Below are positions 55,532 to 64,000 of a stretch of 64,000 nucleotides of DNA, piece after piece. The translations under genes and the position numbers were made by a program. This DNA comes from Pseudobutyrivibrio ruminis (lineage in GTDB: Bacteria > Bacillota > Clostridia > Lachnospirales > Lachnospiraceae): positions 1 through 64,000 of the forward strand of contig SVES01000013.1 of the NCBI GenBank assembly GCA_015057305.1, given 5' to 3'. The notes below the pieces were generated by a model that was not told where the DNA came from, searched no databases, and saw only the letters and a program-made list of their open reading frames with translations. Each line of letters starts with the position of its first letter. The first letter of the stretch is position 1.

Positions 55532-58500
55532 TTACTCATCCTTTAAGGTTTTTAAATCCATCAAAAAATCCTGCAAATAATCAAATACTTCGCTAGGCTT
55601 AATTCGAGTATTAGCCTTTGTGTTAAATATAAAAGCTGGAGCCTTTGGATCTGCTGCAAAAGTAATATGAGGATTGTTTCTTTCAAGCAAGGCTGGAATT
55701 TGAGCCACATCTATTTTTGCCCTTTCATACATAATAATTCGTATAATATCACCCTTTTGCTCGATGGCAGAAACATATGCGTCATGGGCTTTAACCCTAA
55801 GCATTGCAACCCATAATAGATTTTGAACACATTTCTTTGGCTCACCAAATCTATCTACAAGCTCGTCCAGCATTTCATCCCTTGCTTCCTCAGAATCTAT
55901 TGCTGCTATACGCTTGTATAAGTCAATTCTTTGTTCTTCATTTGATACGTATGTATCTGGAAGGTAAGCCTCGATATTTATATCTACCGATGTATTAAAG
56001 TTTTCTTCCTTAGCTTCACCCTTCTCTATCTTTACTGCTTCGTTTAACATTTTACAATATAAGTCATAGCCTACTGCAGTCATGTTGCCATGCTGCTCTA
56101 CTCCCAGCAGATTGCCGGCACCGCGAATTTCCAAATCCCTCATTGCAATCTTGAAACCTGAGCCAAGGTCTGTAAATTCCTTTATTGCAGCCAACCTTTT
56201 TTCCGCCACTTCTTTTAGCATCTTGTCCCGTCGATACATCAAGAATGCATAGGCTGTTCTATTACTTCTTCCAACACGTCCTCTTAGCTGGTACAGCTGA
56301 GACAATCCCATGTTGTCGGAATCGTGAATTATGATTGTATTAACATTTGATATATCAAGACCGATTTCAATGATGGTAGTAGCAACCAATACGTCAATTT
56401 CATGGTTGATAAACTGCATCATTACATCCTCGACCTTTGCCTCTGTCATCTGGCCATGGATATAGCCTACGGTGGCTTCAGGCACAAGTCGCTCTATCTC
56501 TGCTGCCATGTCCTGGATGCCTCTAACCCTGTTAAACACATAGTAGACCTGCCCATCTCTCGCCATTTCTCTGACTATGGCCTCTCTCACCATTTCTTCA
56601 TTGTACTCAAATACAAAGGTTTGAATTGGTGTACGCTCCATAGGAGCCTCGTCCAAAACACTCATATCTCTGATTCCAACTAAGGACATGTGCAATGTTC
56701 TTGGAATTGGTGTTGCGGATAATGAGAGCACATCAACAGTTTTTTTCATCTGCTTGATCCGCTCCTTGTGATTTACACCAAAGCGCTGCTCCTCATCAAT
56801 AATAAGTAGCCCAAGGTCTTTGAATTCAACATCCTTGGAAAGTAATCTATGGGTGCCGATAACAATATCTACCATGCCATTTTTAAGGTTTTCTATGGTC
56901 TTCTTTTGCTCAGCAGGTGTCCTAAAGCGACAGAGCAATCCAATATTTACTGGATAGCCTCCCATACGTTGAACAAAATTATTGTAGTGCTGTTGAGCTA
57001 AAATAGTAGTTGGAACTAAATATGCAACCTGCTTTCCCTCTTGCACAGCCTTAAAGGCAGCTCTCATGGCCACCTCGGTTTTTCCAAAGCCTACATCTCC
57101 GCAGATTAATCTGTCCATGATTTTTTTAGATTCCATGTCAGCCTTTACTGCTTCTATTGCTGCTAGCTGACCCTCGGTTTCTTCATATGGAAAGCTTTCC
57201 TCAAATTCTCTCTGCCAAACCGTATCCTTGCCATATACAAAGCCATCGGTGTTCTGTCTAAGGGCATACAAATCCACCAGCTCCTTAGCCACAACCCCAA
57301 CAGCAGATTGTACCTTCTGTTTTGTTCTGGTCCACTCCTGTGTACCCGCTCCAAGGCTGTTTAGCTTTGGCTTCTTGCCATCTGGTCCAGAGTACTTCTG
57401 AATCATATCCAGCTGGGAGGTAAGAACATATAGATTACTTCCCTTGGCATATTCGATTTTGATGTAATCACGTATGACCTTGTCCACTTCCATTTGCTCA
57501 GTGCCCTTATAGACACCTAAGCCGTAATTTTCGTGGACTACATAATCACCCACATGCAAATCTGAGAATGATGATATTGTTTCACCCTCATATTTTTTTA
57601 CTCTGTGTTTTTTCTTTCTAACGTGGCCAAAGATATCTCCATCTGAAAGCATTACAAATGCAGAATCAGGGTATTCGTAGCCTCGCTTAATATTTCCAAC
57701 GCAAAGCATTGTCTCCCCTTGATTAATTTTGTGATCCAAATCATTAGTAAAGTATGCATTCAGCCCTTCATCCAGTAAATCTTCTGCCAGCCTTTGCCCC
57801 TTTGTTGTTGAGCCTGTAACTAATAGTACCTTATACTTTCGTTTCTTGTAGTTTAATAGCTCCTTCGTCAAAAGCTCAAAGCTTCCATTATAGGCATTAA
57901 CTCCCTGTACTGCTACGCTAAAATGTTCTGCTGATTTTAAAAATTTATTCTTGGCATCAAGAAGCGACATAAGAACTGTAGGTCTTTTTCCCATCCGCCC
58001 AAATATTTCAGACACAGAAAATAACATGTCCATCTGTCCTTTTAGCATGTAGCCTGCTTCCACGCGTCTGCTCATTGCCTCAGAGAATTCCAGTTCAGTT
58101 GCCTCACCCTTTGCAATAATTTTTTGCACCTCATCGATGAATAGATAGGTGCCTTTAGGCATAAAATCTATTAAACTCTGAAGATTTTCGCAAAAATAGT
58201 TTAAGTTTGTTTCAACTTCTTGGCTCAATCCCCATTCTCTTGTTTCTTCTACAACCCTATCTACATAGGTTTTTAATCTATAAGCCTCCTCTGTTTTCAT
58301 CTCCTTTCGATACATTTCATATCGAAGGTCTCTTTCCTGCTCCATTTTGTTTAATCCTGTCTCAACTTGATCTCTATCAAGAATAACCTCTATAGCTGGA
58401 AAGATTATTACAGAGCTTATATTTTCAATTGATTTCTGGTTGGTGGGGTCATAGCTACGAATACTATCAACCTCGTCCCCCCATAATTCTATTCTTACAG

Positions 58501-59056
58501 GAAGCTCTGCTGTCAACGGATAAACGTCTATAATTCCTCCTCTAACAGCAAATTCACCTGGATGCTCACAGGTTCCTACTCCTTCATATCCCATAGCCAC
58601 AAGCTTACGACGTAATGCCTCAAGCTCTATTGTATCTGCATCACTTACAGCTACGATACCTTCTTCAAAGTACTCTAAAGCAGGTAGCTTGTTCATCAAA
58701 GCATCAATTGTTGTGATTATTGTGCAAGAATTATTGCTAATCACAGCCTCGATAGCACTCATTCTCTCTCTAGTGAGAGCATTACCCCTAATATCTGATT
58801 GGTAAAACAGGAAATCCTTTGCAGGAAAGAATACTACATCCTTATCGTAAAATCTGTATTCCTCCAACAATTCTCGCGCCTTAAGCTCGTCTGCAGTGAT
58901 TATTAGCTTATAATTTACATCATGGCCAATACCAAAAATAAGGTGCGCTTTGTCAGCACACCCTGTAATATCATATACTTTTCCTCGACGAGAAAGAGCC
59001 TCACGAAGAGACTCTACCGCCGTTAAATTTTCAAATGGTTCTAAAAAAGTTTTCAT
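55532..59056 (-). CDS. mfd: Transcription-repair coupling factor
   Basis: 1174 aa; [82 protein letters not shown]. Confidence 0.97.
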   Translation of the reverse strand: MKTFLEPFENLTAVESLREALSRRGKVYDITGCADKAHLIFGIGHDVNYKLIITADELKARELLEEYRFYDKDVVFFPAKDFLFYQSDIRGNALTRERMSAIEAVISNNSCTIITTIDALMNKLPALEYFEEGIVAVSDADTIELEALRRKLVAMGYEGVGTCEHPGEFAVRGGIIDVYPLTAELPVRIELWGDEVDSIRSYDPTNQKSIENISSVIIFPAIEVILDRDQVETGLNKMEQERDLRYEMYRKEMKTEEAYRLKTYVDRVVEETREWGLSQEVETNLNYFCENLQSLIDFMPKGTYLFIDEVQKIIAKGEATELEFSEAMSRRVEAGYMLKGQMDMLFSVSEIFGRMGKRPTVLMSLLDAKNKFLKSAEHFSVAVQGVNAYNGSFELLTKELLNYKKRKYKVLLVTGSTTKGQRLAEDLLDEGLNAYFTNDLDHKINQGETMLCVGNIKRGYEYPDSAFVMLSDGDIFGHVRKKKHRVKKYEGETISSFSDLHVGDYVVHENYGLGVYKGTEQMEVDKVIRDYIKIEYAKGSNLYVLTSQLDMIQKYSGPDGKKPKLNSLGAGTQEWTRTKQKVQSAVGVVAKELVDLYALRQNTDGFVYGKDTVWQREFEESFPYEETEGQLAAIEAVKADMESKKIMDRLICGDVGFGKTEVAMRAAFKAVQEGKQVAYLVPTTILAQQHYNNFVQRMGGYPVNIGLLCRFRTPAEQKKTIENLKNGMVDIVIGTHRLLSKDVEFKDLGLLIIDEEQRFGVNHKERIKQMKKTVDVLSLSATPIPRTLHMSLVGIRDMSVLDEAPMERTPIQTFVFEYNEEMVREAIVREMARDGQVYYVFNRVRGIQDMAAEIERLVPEATVGYIHGQMTEAKVEDVMMQFINHEIDVLVATTIIEIGLDISNVNTIIIHDSDNMGLSQLYQLRGRVGRSNRTAYAFLMYRRDKMLKEVAEKRLAAIKEFTDLGSGFKIAMRDLEIRGAGNLLGVEQHGNMTAVGYDLYCKMLNEAVKIEKGEAKEENFNTSVDINIEAYLPDTYVSNEEQRIDLYKRIAAIDSEEARDEMLDELVDRFGEPKKCVQNLLWVAMLRVKAHDAYVSAIEQKGDIIRIIMYERAKIDVAQIPALLERNNPHITFAADPKAPAFIFNTKANTRIKPSEVFDYLQDFLMDLKTLKDE

Positions 59057-59059
59057 ATA

Positions 59060-60706
59060 TTATTTGCCTATTATAACCTGCGCCCTATCTAAAGCTGCAT
59101 CAATGTTTGGCTGGAAATTATCTGCTCCGACCTTCTTAACAAAATCGGCTTTTTCCATCATGTGCATAGGTTGCTCATTTACATGTGAAAAGATAACAGT
59201 TACGCCCTTTTTACCTGCTTCATCTACCAAATCATTTAATGCTCTAAGAGCAGTAAAATCTATTGCTGGTACAGAACGCATTCTGATTACTAAAGCCTTA
59301 GTGTAGTCCTTAACATTAATGCTTTCAGCCAAGGAATCTGATACGCCAAAGAACAATGGGCCTGTAATCTCAAATACCCTTATGCCCTTATCAACAGGTC
59401 TTAAATCGTCAACAAATTCTGCATCATCAGACTGATAAGTCCATCCACTAACATGGGTTTCTTCGCTCATTCTCTTAATAAAGAGGATGCATGCCACAAT
59501 CATTCCCCACTCAATAGCTACTACCAAATCAAATACGATTGTTAACACGAAGGTTAAAACTAATACGATTATATCTGACTTTGGAGCATATTTAACAAGT
59601 CTTACAAATGGTCTCCACTGGCACATGTTATATGCAACCTGGAATAATATAGCAGCTATACATGGCATTGGTATAAATTTTGCGTAAGGCATAAGTACAA
59701 CTAGTACAATAAGAAGTGTAACTGAGTGAACCATACCTGCCACAGGGGTACGACCACCATTTTTGATATTTGCTGCTGTACGGGCGATTGCTCCTGTTGC
59801 TGGTATACCGCCAAATAAAACAGAACCGATATTTCCTATACCCTGACCAATAAGCTCCTGGTTACTTCTGTGTTTGCTGTTTACCATTCCATCAGCTACT
59901 ACAGCCGAAAGAAGGGACTCAATAGCTGCAAGAATAGCAATAGTAAATGCATTTGGCATCTCATTTCTAATTACTCTTAATGAGAAAGTTGGTATTGAAA
60001 TAGATGGTAACCCTGCCTTTAAATCTGGGTAAAGAGTACCAATTGTATTTACATTAAGCTTTAATCCCTGAACCAAAGCAATACTTACAAACACTGCTAT
60101 AATTGAAGCAGGAATCTTAGAGAAAAACTTTGGCCAGATTATAAGCACTGCAAGACACACAATACCTACGATTGTAGCCTGCCAATTAATGGTGCCAATA
60201 TTTCCAAAGAAAACCTTTAGCTTATCGATTGTTTCTATTGGCTTCTCTCCATGAAAATCCACACCAAAGAAATCCTTGAACTGTCCAATTAAAATTGTGA
60301 CAGCAATACCTGCTGTAAAGCCTGTTGTTATGGTGTATGGAATAAATTTTATAAGGGCTCCTGCCTTAACTAAGCCTAAAATAATAAGGATTATACCTGC
60401 CATTATTGTTGCAATAATGAGACCATCCATGCCGTCAGTAGCAATAATACCTGCGACTATTGTTGCAAATGCCGCAGTTGGACCAGCAATTTGAACTGTG
60501 CTACCGCCGAAAAATGAAATCAAAAAGCCTGCTACTATTGCGGTGTACAGACCTGGTTCTGGACCAACGCCTGAGGCCAAAGCCAGGGCAATAGAAAGTG
60601 GCAATGCGATGATTGCCACAATGATTCCTGATACTAAATCTTTTGCGAACTGTTCCTTGCTATACTTTTTCATGCAAGTAAACAGCATTGGTTTGAAACT
60701 TTCCAT
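59060..60706 (-). CDS. SulP family inorganic anion transporter with STAS domain
   Basis: IALPLSIALALASGVGPEPGLYTAIVAGFLISFFGGSTVQIAGPTAAF; C-term STAS ALVIRMRSVPAIDFTALRAL. Confidence 0.95.
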   Translation of the reverse strand: MESFKPMLFTCMKKYSKEQFAKDLVSGIIVAIIALPLSIALALASGVGPEPGLYTAIVAGFLISFFGGSTVQIAGPTAAFATIVAGIIATDGMDGLIIATIMAGIILIILGLVKAGALIKFIPYTITTGFTAGIAVTILIGQFKDFFGVDFHGEKPIETIDKLKVFFGNIGTINWQATIVGIVCLAVLIIWPKFFSKIPASIIAVFVSIALVQGLKLNVNTIGTLYPDLKAGLPSISIPTFSLRVIRNEMPNAFTIAILAAIESLLSAVVADGMVNSKHRSNQELIGQGIGNIGSVLFGGIPATGAIARTAANIKNGGRTPVAGMVHSVTLLIVLVVLMPYAKFIPMPCIAAILFQVAYNMCQWRPFVRLVKYAPKSDIIVLVLTFVLTIVFDLVVAIEWGMIVACILFIKRMSEETHVSGWTYQSDDAEFVDDLRPVDKGIRVFEITGPLFFGVSDSLAESINVKDYTKALVIRMRSVPAIDFTALRALNDLVDEAGKKGVTVIFSHVNEQPMHMMEKADFVKKVGADNFQPNIDAALDRAQVIIGK

Positions 60707-60713
60707 TTCTACA

Positions 60714-61817
60714 TTAAACTCCTAATCTTCTTCCTAGCATTTCTGCATTTACTGCAAATTCCATTGCAGTTTCCTTTGTGATTTTACCTTCTTTTACAAG
60801 CTTAAACAAGCTCGAATCCATTGATACCATCTCATCAGTATCACTAGAGTAGATTACACCCTCTATTTGTGGAACCTTATTTTCTCTAATCATGTTTCTG
60901 ATAGCTGGTGTGACAGTCATAACCTCGAATGCTGGTACAAGGGAACCATCAACTGCTGGCACCAATTGCTGAGAGACTACAGCCTTGATAACCATTGAAA
61001 GCTGCAATGCAATCTGATGCTGCTGCTCTGATGGGAAAACATCTATAATACGGTCAATAGTATTTGCTGCACCTATTGTGTGTAGTGTGGACAAAATTAA
61101 ATGTCCTGTCTCTGCTGCAGTCATTGCCACAGAAATAGTCTCCGCATCACGCATTTCTCCCAAAAGAATAACATCTGGACTTTGGCGCAGGGACGCACGA
61201 AGGGCTGTTACATAGTTTTCTGTATCCAAGTGAATTTCTCTTTGAGACACTATAGATTTTGAATGTCTATGCAAATACTCTACCGGATCCTCAAGTGTAA
61301 TAATATGCTTGTTAAAATTCTTATTAATCCTATCCACTATACAAGAAAGTGTTGTGGATTTACCACTTCCTGCTGGTCCAGTTACAAGCACAAGACCTTT
61401 GGACTCATTAGAAAGATTGATAACTGACTCTGGAATCAATAGCTCTCTGTAGTCTGGCAAAGTAAACGTAATTACACGCACTACAGCTGCATATGTTCCT
61501 CTTTGCTTAAAGGCATTTACTCTGAAACGAGATACATCTTTTATTGCAAAGGAAAAATCATCATCCCCTTCTGCAATGTATTTTGTCATATCCCGATTTG
61601 CAAGCTCATAAATCTGCTTTACAAGCTCCTCGGCTGTAGCTGGCATAACTGGTCCTTCAGAAACCCCCTCGCCACCTACGCTTTTTTCCAGCTCTGAATG
61701 TGTCATTACCAAATCATTTACTCTAAATGAAACTTCACGACCTGTGATAATAAACACATCTGATGCCTTATACTTTTTTACTGCGTCTGTTAAATAACTA
61801 ACTATGCTTGTACTCAT
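60714..61817 (-). CDS. pilT: Type IV pilus retraction ATPase PilT
   Basis: GLVLVTGPAGSGKSTTLSCIVDRIN, ALRASLRQSPDVILLGEMRDAETISVAMTAAETGHLILSTLHT. Confidence 0.93.
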   Translation of the reverse strand: MSTSIVSYLTDAVKKYKASDVFIITGREVSFRVNDLVMTHSELEKSVGGEGVSEGPVMPATAEELVKQIYELANRDMTKYIAEGDDDFSFAIKDVSRFRVNAFKQRGTYAAVVRVITFTLPDYRELLIPESVINLSNESKGLVLVTGPAGSGKSTTLSCIVDRINKNFNKHIITLEDPVEYLHRHSKSIVSQREIHLDTENYVTALRASLRQSPDVILLGEMRDAETISVAMTAAETGHLILSTLHTIGAANTIDRIIDVFPSEQQHQIALQLSMVIKAVVSQQLVPAVDGSLVPAFEVMTVTPAIRNMIRENKVPQIEGVIYSSDTDEMVSMDSSLFKLVKEGKITKETAMEFAVNAEMLGRRLGV

Positions 61818-61829
61818 TTTTCTCCCCTT

Positions 61830-62192
61830 TTAATCCTGGATTGTTATTACTGGCTGAGTGCTGTCTGCTTCCCAGCTAGATATGTTTTCCACCTGCCAAC
61901 AAGTAATCTCTCCTGAAGCTACCTTTACATTTAACACCTGATTTTCATTTATATCAACTGTAAATTCCTGGTCAGCCCAATCAGTCTTTGCAATAGTTTC
62001 GTATGCCTGATTGCTTGCTGCATAATATTCATTTGTGTGAGTCATAAGCTTTTCACTAAGACTGTAGTTGTTATGGCTGGAAGATATGGCAAGAGCCGCA
62101 ATAACAGCAAAAGCCATTCCAATAAGAATAACCACCATCAGTGATGTGCCTATATTAATAATTGTCCGATTTTCCTTTTTACTTTGCTCCAT
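61830..62192 (-). CDS. Pilus-associated small membrane protein (hypothetical)
   Basis: Single N-terminal TM helix; operonic between pilT and pseudopilin-like genes. Confidence 0.6.
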   Translation of the reverse strand: MEQSKKENRTIINIGTSLMVVILIGMAFAVIAALAISSSHNNYSLSEKLMTHTNEYYAASNQAYETIAKTDWADQEFTVDINENQVLNVKVASGEITCWQVENISSWEADSTQPVITIQD

Positions 62193-62200
62193 GGCATCTC

Positions 62201-62584
62201 CTATTTAAGAGCTTTTTCAATCTCAAGAGAATATATTTCCTCGTCTGTAATTGTAGATACAACTACATGCATTGATTGACATTCTCCTTTTCTTTCTGGC
62301 TCTATAACAAGGCTCGTTACCTTGTATGCACCATTTACATCATCAGAAATATTCCAGTCTGAATCATAATATTCAGTGAAGCCTTCATAGTTATCTGAAA
62401 CCAGATATTCCTCTGCTGCATTTGATGCAAGGTTAATTGCTTTTGTCATTTCATTTGCTTGTCGGCTTTTTGCAAAGCTTCCAGCAAAGCATTGAACACA
62501 AATAGCTGAAACTATTATGAAAAACAGAATTGAAAACATTAGCTCTGTCATAAATATTCTGGAACCATTATTCCGATTTTTCAT
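62201..62584 (-). CDS. Pseudopilin-like protein
   Basis: RIFMTELMFSILFFIIVSAICVQCFAGS resembles a prepilin hydrophobic segment with Glu but no obvious Gly-Phe cleavage site. Confidence 0.58.
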   Translation of the reverse strand: MKNRNNGSRIFMTELMFSILFFIIVSAICVQCFAGSFAKSRQANEMTKAINLASNAAEEYLVSDNYEGFTEYYDSDWNISDDVNGAYKVTSLVIEPERKGECQSMHVVVSTITDEEIYSLEIEKALK

Positions 62585-63083
62585 ATGATTCCTCCCCTGC
62601 TGACTTTACTCCAATTGTAACATCCTGTTTGTTTCCGGATTTATCCTCAATCTGGATATTTAGGGTGTCTTTTTCATTTTGAGTTATTTCGAGGCTATTT
62701 ATCTCAAGAATCCGATTGCCAAAATCTACGGTAACACCTGCTCCGTCCTTAGCCTCAAGCTCCATTAAATACCCTTCATATTCGTAAATATACAGGCTAT
62801 ATCCACTTTCCTCGGACATTTTTATGCAATCAATTCCATCAATAGTATCTAGTGAAACTGCTCCATATGCATCATGCTGCCTTACCTCTTCACGAATGAA
62901 TGCTGTAGCAGTTCTGGCATTGGCATTTGATTCATTGGCATATACTACTGACCTATAGGAATTTACTGCCATCAAAAGAACACTCACCGCAGAAAAAGTG
63001 AATATTAAAAACAATACCATTAGAAACAGGATATCAATATTATGTTTTCTAAGTCGCTCTTTTTTCAAAGTCGCTCCTTTCAA
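62568..63083 (-). CDS. DUF4860-like pilus-associated protein
   Basis: Single N-terminal TM, operonic in a pilus cluster; overlaps the next gene by 17 nt. Confidence 0.58.
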   Translation of the reverse strand: MKGATLKKERLRKHNIDILFLMVLFLIFTFSAVSVLLMAVNSYRSVVYANESNANARTATAFIREEVRQHDAYGAVSLDTIDGIDCIKMSEESGYSLYIYEYEGYLMELEAKDGAGVTVDFGNRILEINSLEITQNEKDTLNIQIEDKSGNKQDVTIGVKSAGEESYEKSE

Positions 63084-63089
63084 ACCCTA

Positions 63090-63440
63090 CTATTTAAGAT
63101 TAATTATTGTAACGTCTGGTCTCATGTTTGAGCCATAGATTACATAGTCTACCCTAAACTGGTCTTCATCATAAATTATTCCATAGTTGTCCTGTAAATA
63201 TTCAAAGCTCTCAGGATATCTTCCTTCTGTTACATAGCATTGAATTATAGCCTTGTCTATTGCATCAGAAAGGCTTTGACGTTGCTCATATACAGAGCCT
63301 TCAGATGCCTTTGAAACCACAAAAAGGAACACCACAAATATGAGAAGAAACAAAGCAGCTGAAATCATTGTTGTCCCTGCCACATTCTTCTTTTTGATTT
63401 GATGAATGCCATCTAGGCTTCCAAATCTGGTCTTTGACAT
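63090..63440 (-). CDS. Pilus-associated membrane protein (minor pilin-like)
   Basis: TTMISAALFLLIFVVFLFVVSKASEGSVYEQRQSLSDAIDKAIIQCYVTEGRYPESFEYL. Confidence 0.58.
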   Translation of the reverse strand: MSKTRFGSLDGIHQIKKKNVAGTTMISAALFLLIFVVFLFVVSKASEGSVYEQRQSLSDAIDKAIIQCYVTEGRYPESFEYLQDNYGIIYDEDQFRVDYVIYGSNMRPDVTIINLK

Positions 63441-63441
63441 A

Positions 63442-64000
63442 TTAAATCATCCCCGACATTATGTTTAATAGTGGCAACATTACCGAAAGTAAAATGATAC
63501 CGACAATTACTGAAAGTATAATAACCAGTGTAGGCTCAACAACTGCTATTAAATCATTTATTTCTTCATCTGCCTCTTCCTGATAGGTTGTTGCTACCTT
63601 TTCTAGAACATTTTCCATATTTCCTGTTTTGGCTCCTAAAATTGCCATTCGGCCATATAATCCGCCAAAAATACCTGACAATGAAAAGGCTTTTCCAATA
63701 TCCATTGTTTCAGCAAAAGAGTCTTTGCATTTTTCTACCTTTGACTCAAAATCTGGTGCTTCAACTATTTTTCCACTGACATCAAGGGCCTGCATCACAT
63801 CCATACCACTAGAAAGTGTCATTGCCATTGCTGATGCAAAGCGGCTTGTGGCAATTTTTGAATGAATTGATTTGAATCTGCGACTCTTGTAAAGAATTCC
63901 ATTTCTGTGGTTTTTGCCCCAGGTTGTTTTATTTAGGATAATTACATAGACAACTAATGCAAGTAATATAAGCAAAAGAATTAGTCCATGAGATTTCATA
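63442..64000 (-). CDS. pilC: Type II secretion/type IV pilus inner-membrane protein (PilC/GspF), C-terminal part, runs off the right edge
   Basis: FASAMAMTLSSGMDVMQALDVSG, AKTGNMENVLEKVATTYQEEADEEINDLIAVVEPTLVIILSVIVGIILLSVMLPL is the GspF C-terminal half. Confidence 0.88.
   Translation of the reverse strand, partial: MKSHGLILLLILLALVVYVIILNKTTWGKNHRNGILYKSRRFKSIHSKIATSRFASAMAMTLSSGMDVMQALDVSGKIVEAPDFESKVEKCKDSFAETMDIGKAFSLSGIFGGLYGRMAILGAKTGNMENVLEKVATTYQEEADEEINDLIAVVEPTLVIILSVIVGIILLSVMLPLLNIMSGMI

Overview
64 kb of low-GC Firmicutes-type chromosome, probably Lachnospiraceae (Butyrivibrio/Pseudobutyrivibrio-like; inferred from protein style only). Every convincing CDS is on the minus strand. 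Transcription runs from high to low coordinates. Housekeeping and envelope genes occupy 42-64 kb: a type IV pilus end with pilT, a SulP transporter, mfd, a PrsA/SurA-type foldase, an ABC exporter pair, murA, MCPs, pncB, rsmJ-like and larB. A pentitol-phosphate/CDP-alditol module lies at 37.9-41.7 kb. A toxin-antitoxin-rich accessory zone follows at 32-38 kb (HipAB, HicAB, an ATPase+DUF4869 pair and a possible HhH protein). A large surface-glycan locus spans 9.5-32 kb, and a second toxin-antitoxin zone spans 1.7-9.5 kb. The partial gene at the left edge is pgi. The glycan locus is the most unusual part. At least seven different proteins (GT2, GT4, HAD, radical SAM and one free-standing) carry the same YGxGxxx Rossmann-like accessory domain. 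Two paralogous radical SAM proteins are present. One is separated from a free-standing copy of that domain by a single in-frame TAA and has no ATG, GTG or TTG start upstream of its CX3CX2C motif. The locus also holds a CoA-chemistry block (CitE-like lyase, acyl-CoA carboxyltransferase, MaoC) next to an ATP-grasp, a DegT-like and a NeuD-like gene. Other items worth checking are three palindromic operators spaced exactly 39 bp apart upstream of one hipBA, and a roughly 145 bp duplicated and frameshifted HTH gene. No tRNA, rRNA or CRISPR array was seen. All family names come from reading motifs; no database search was possible.
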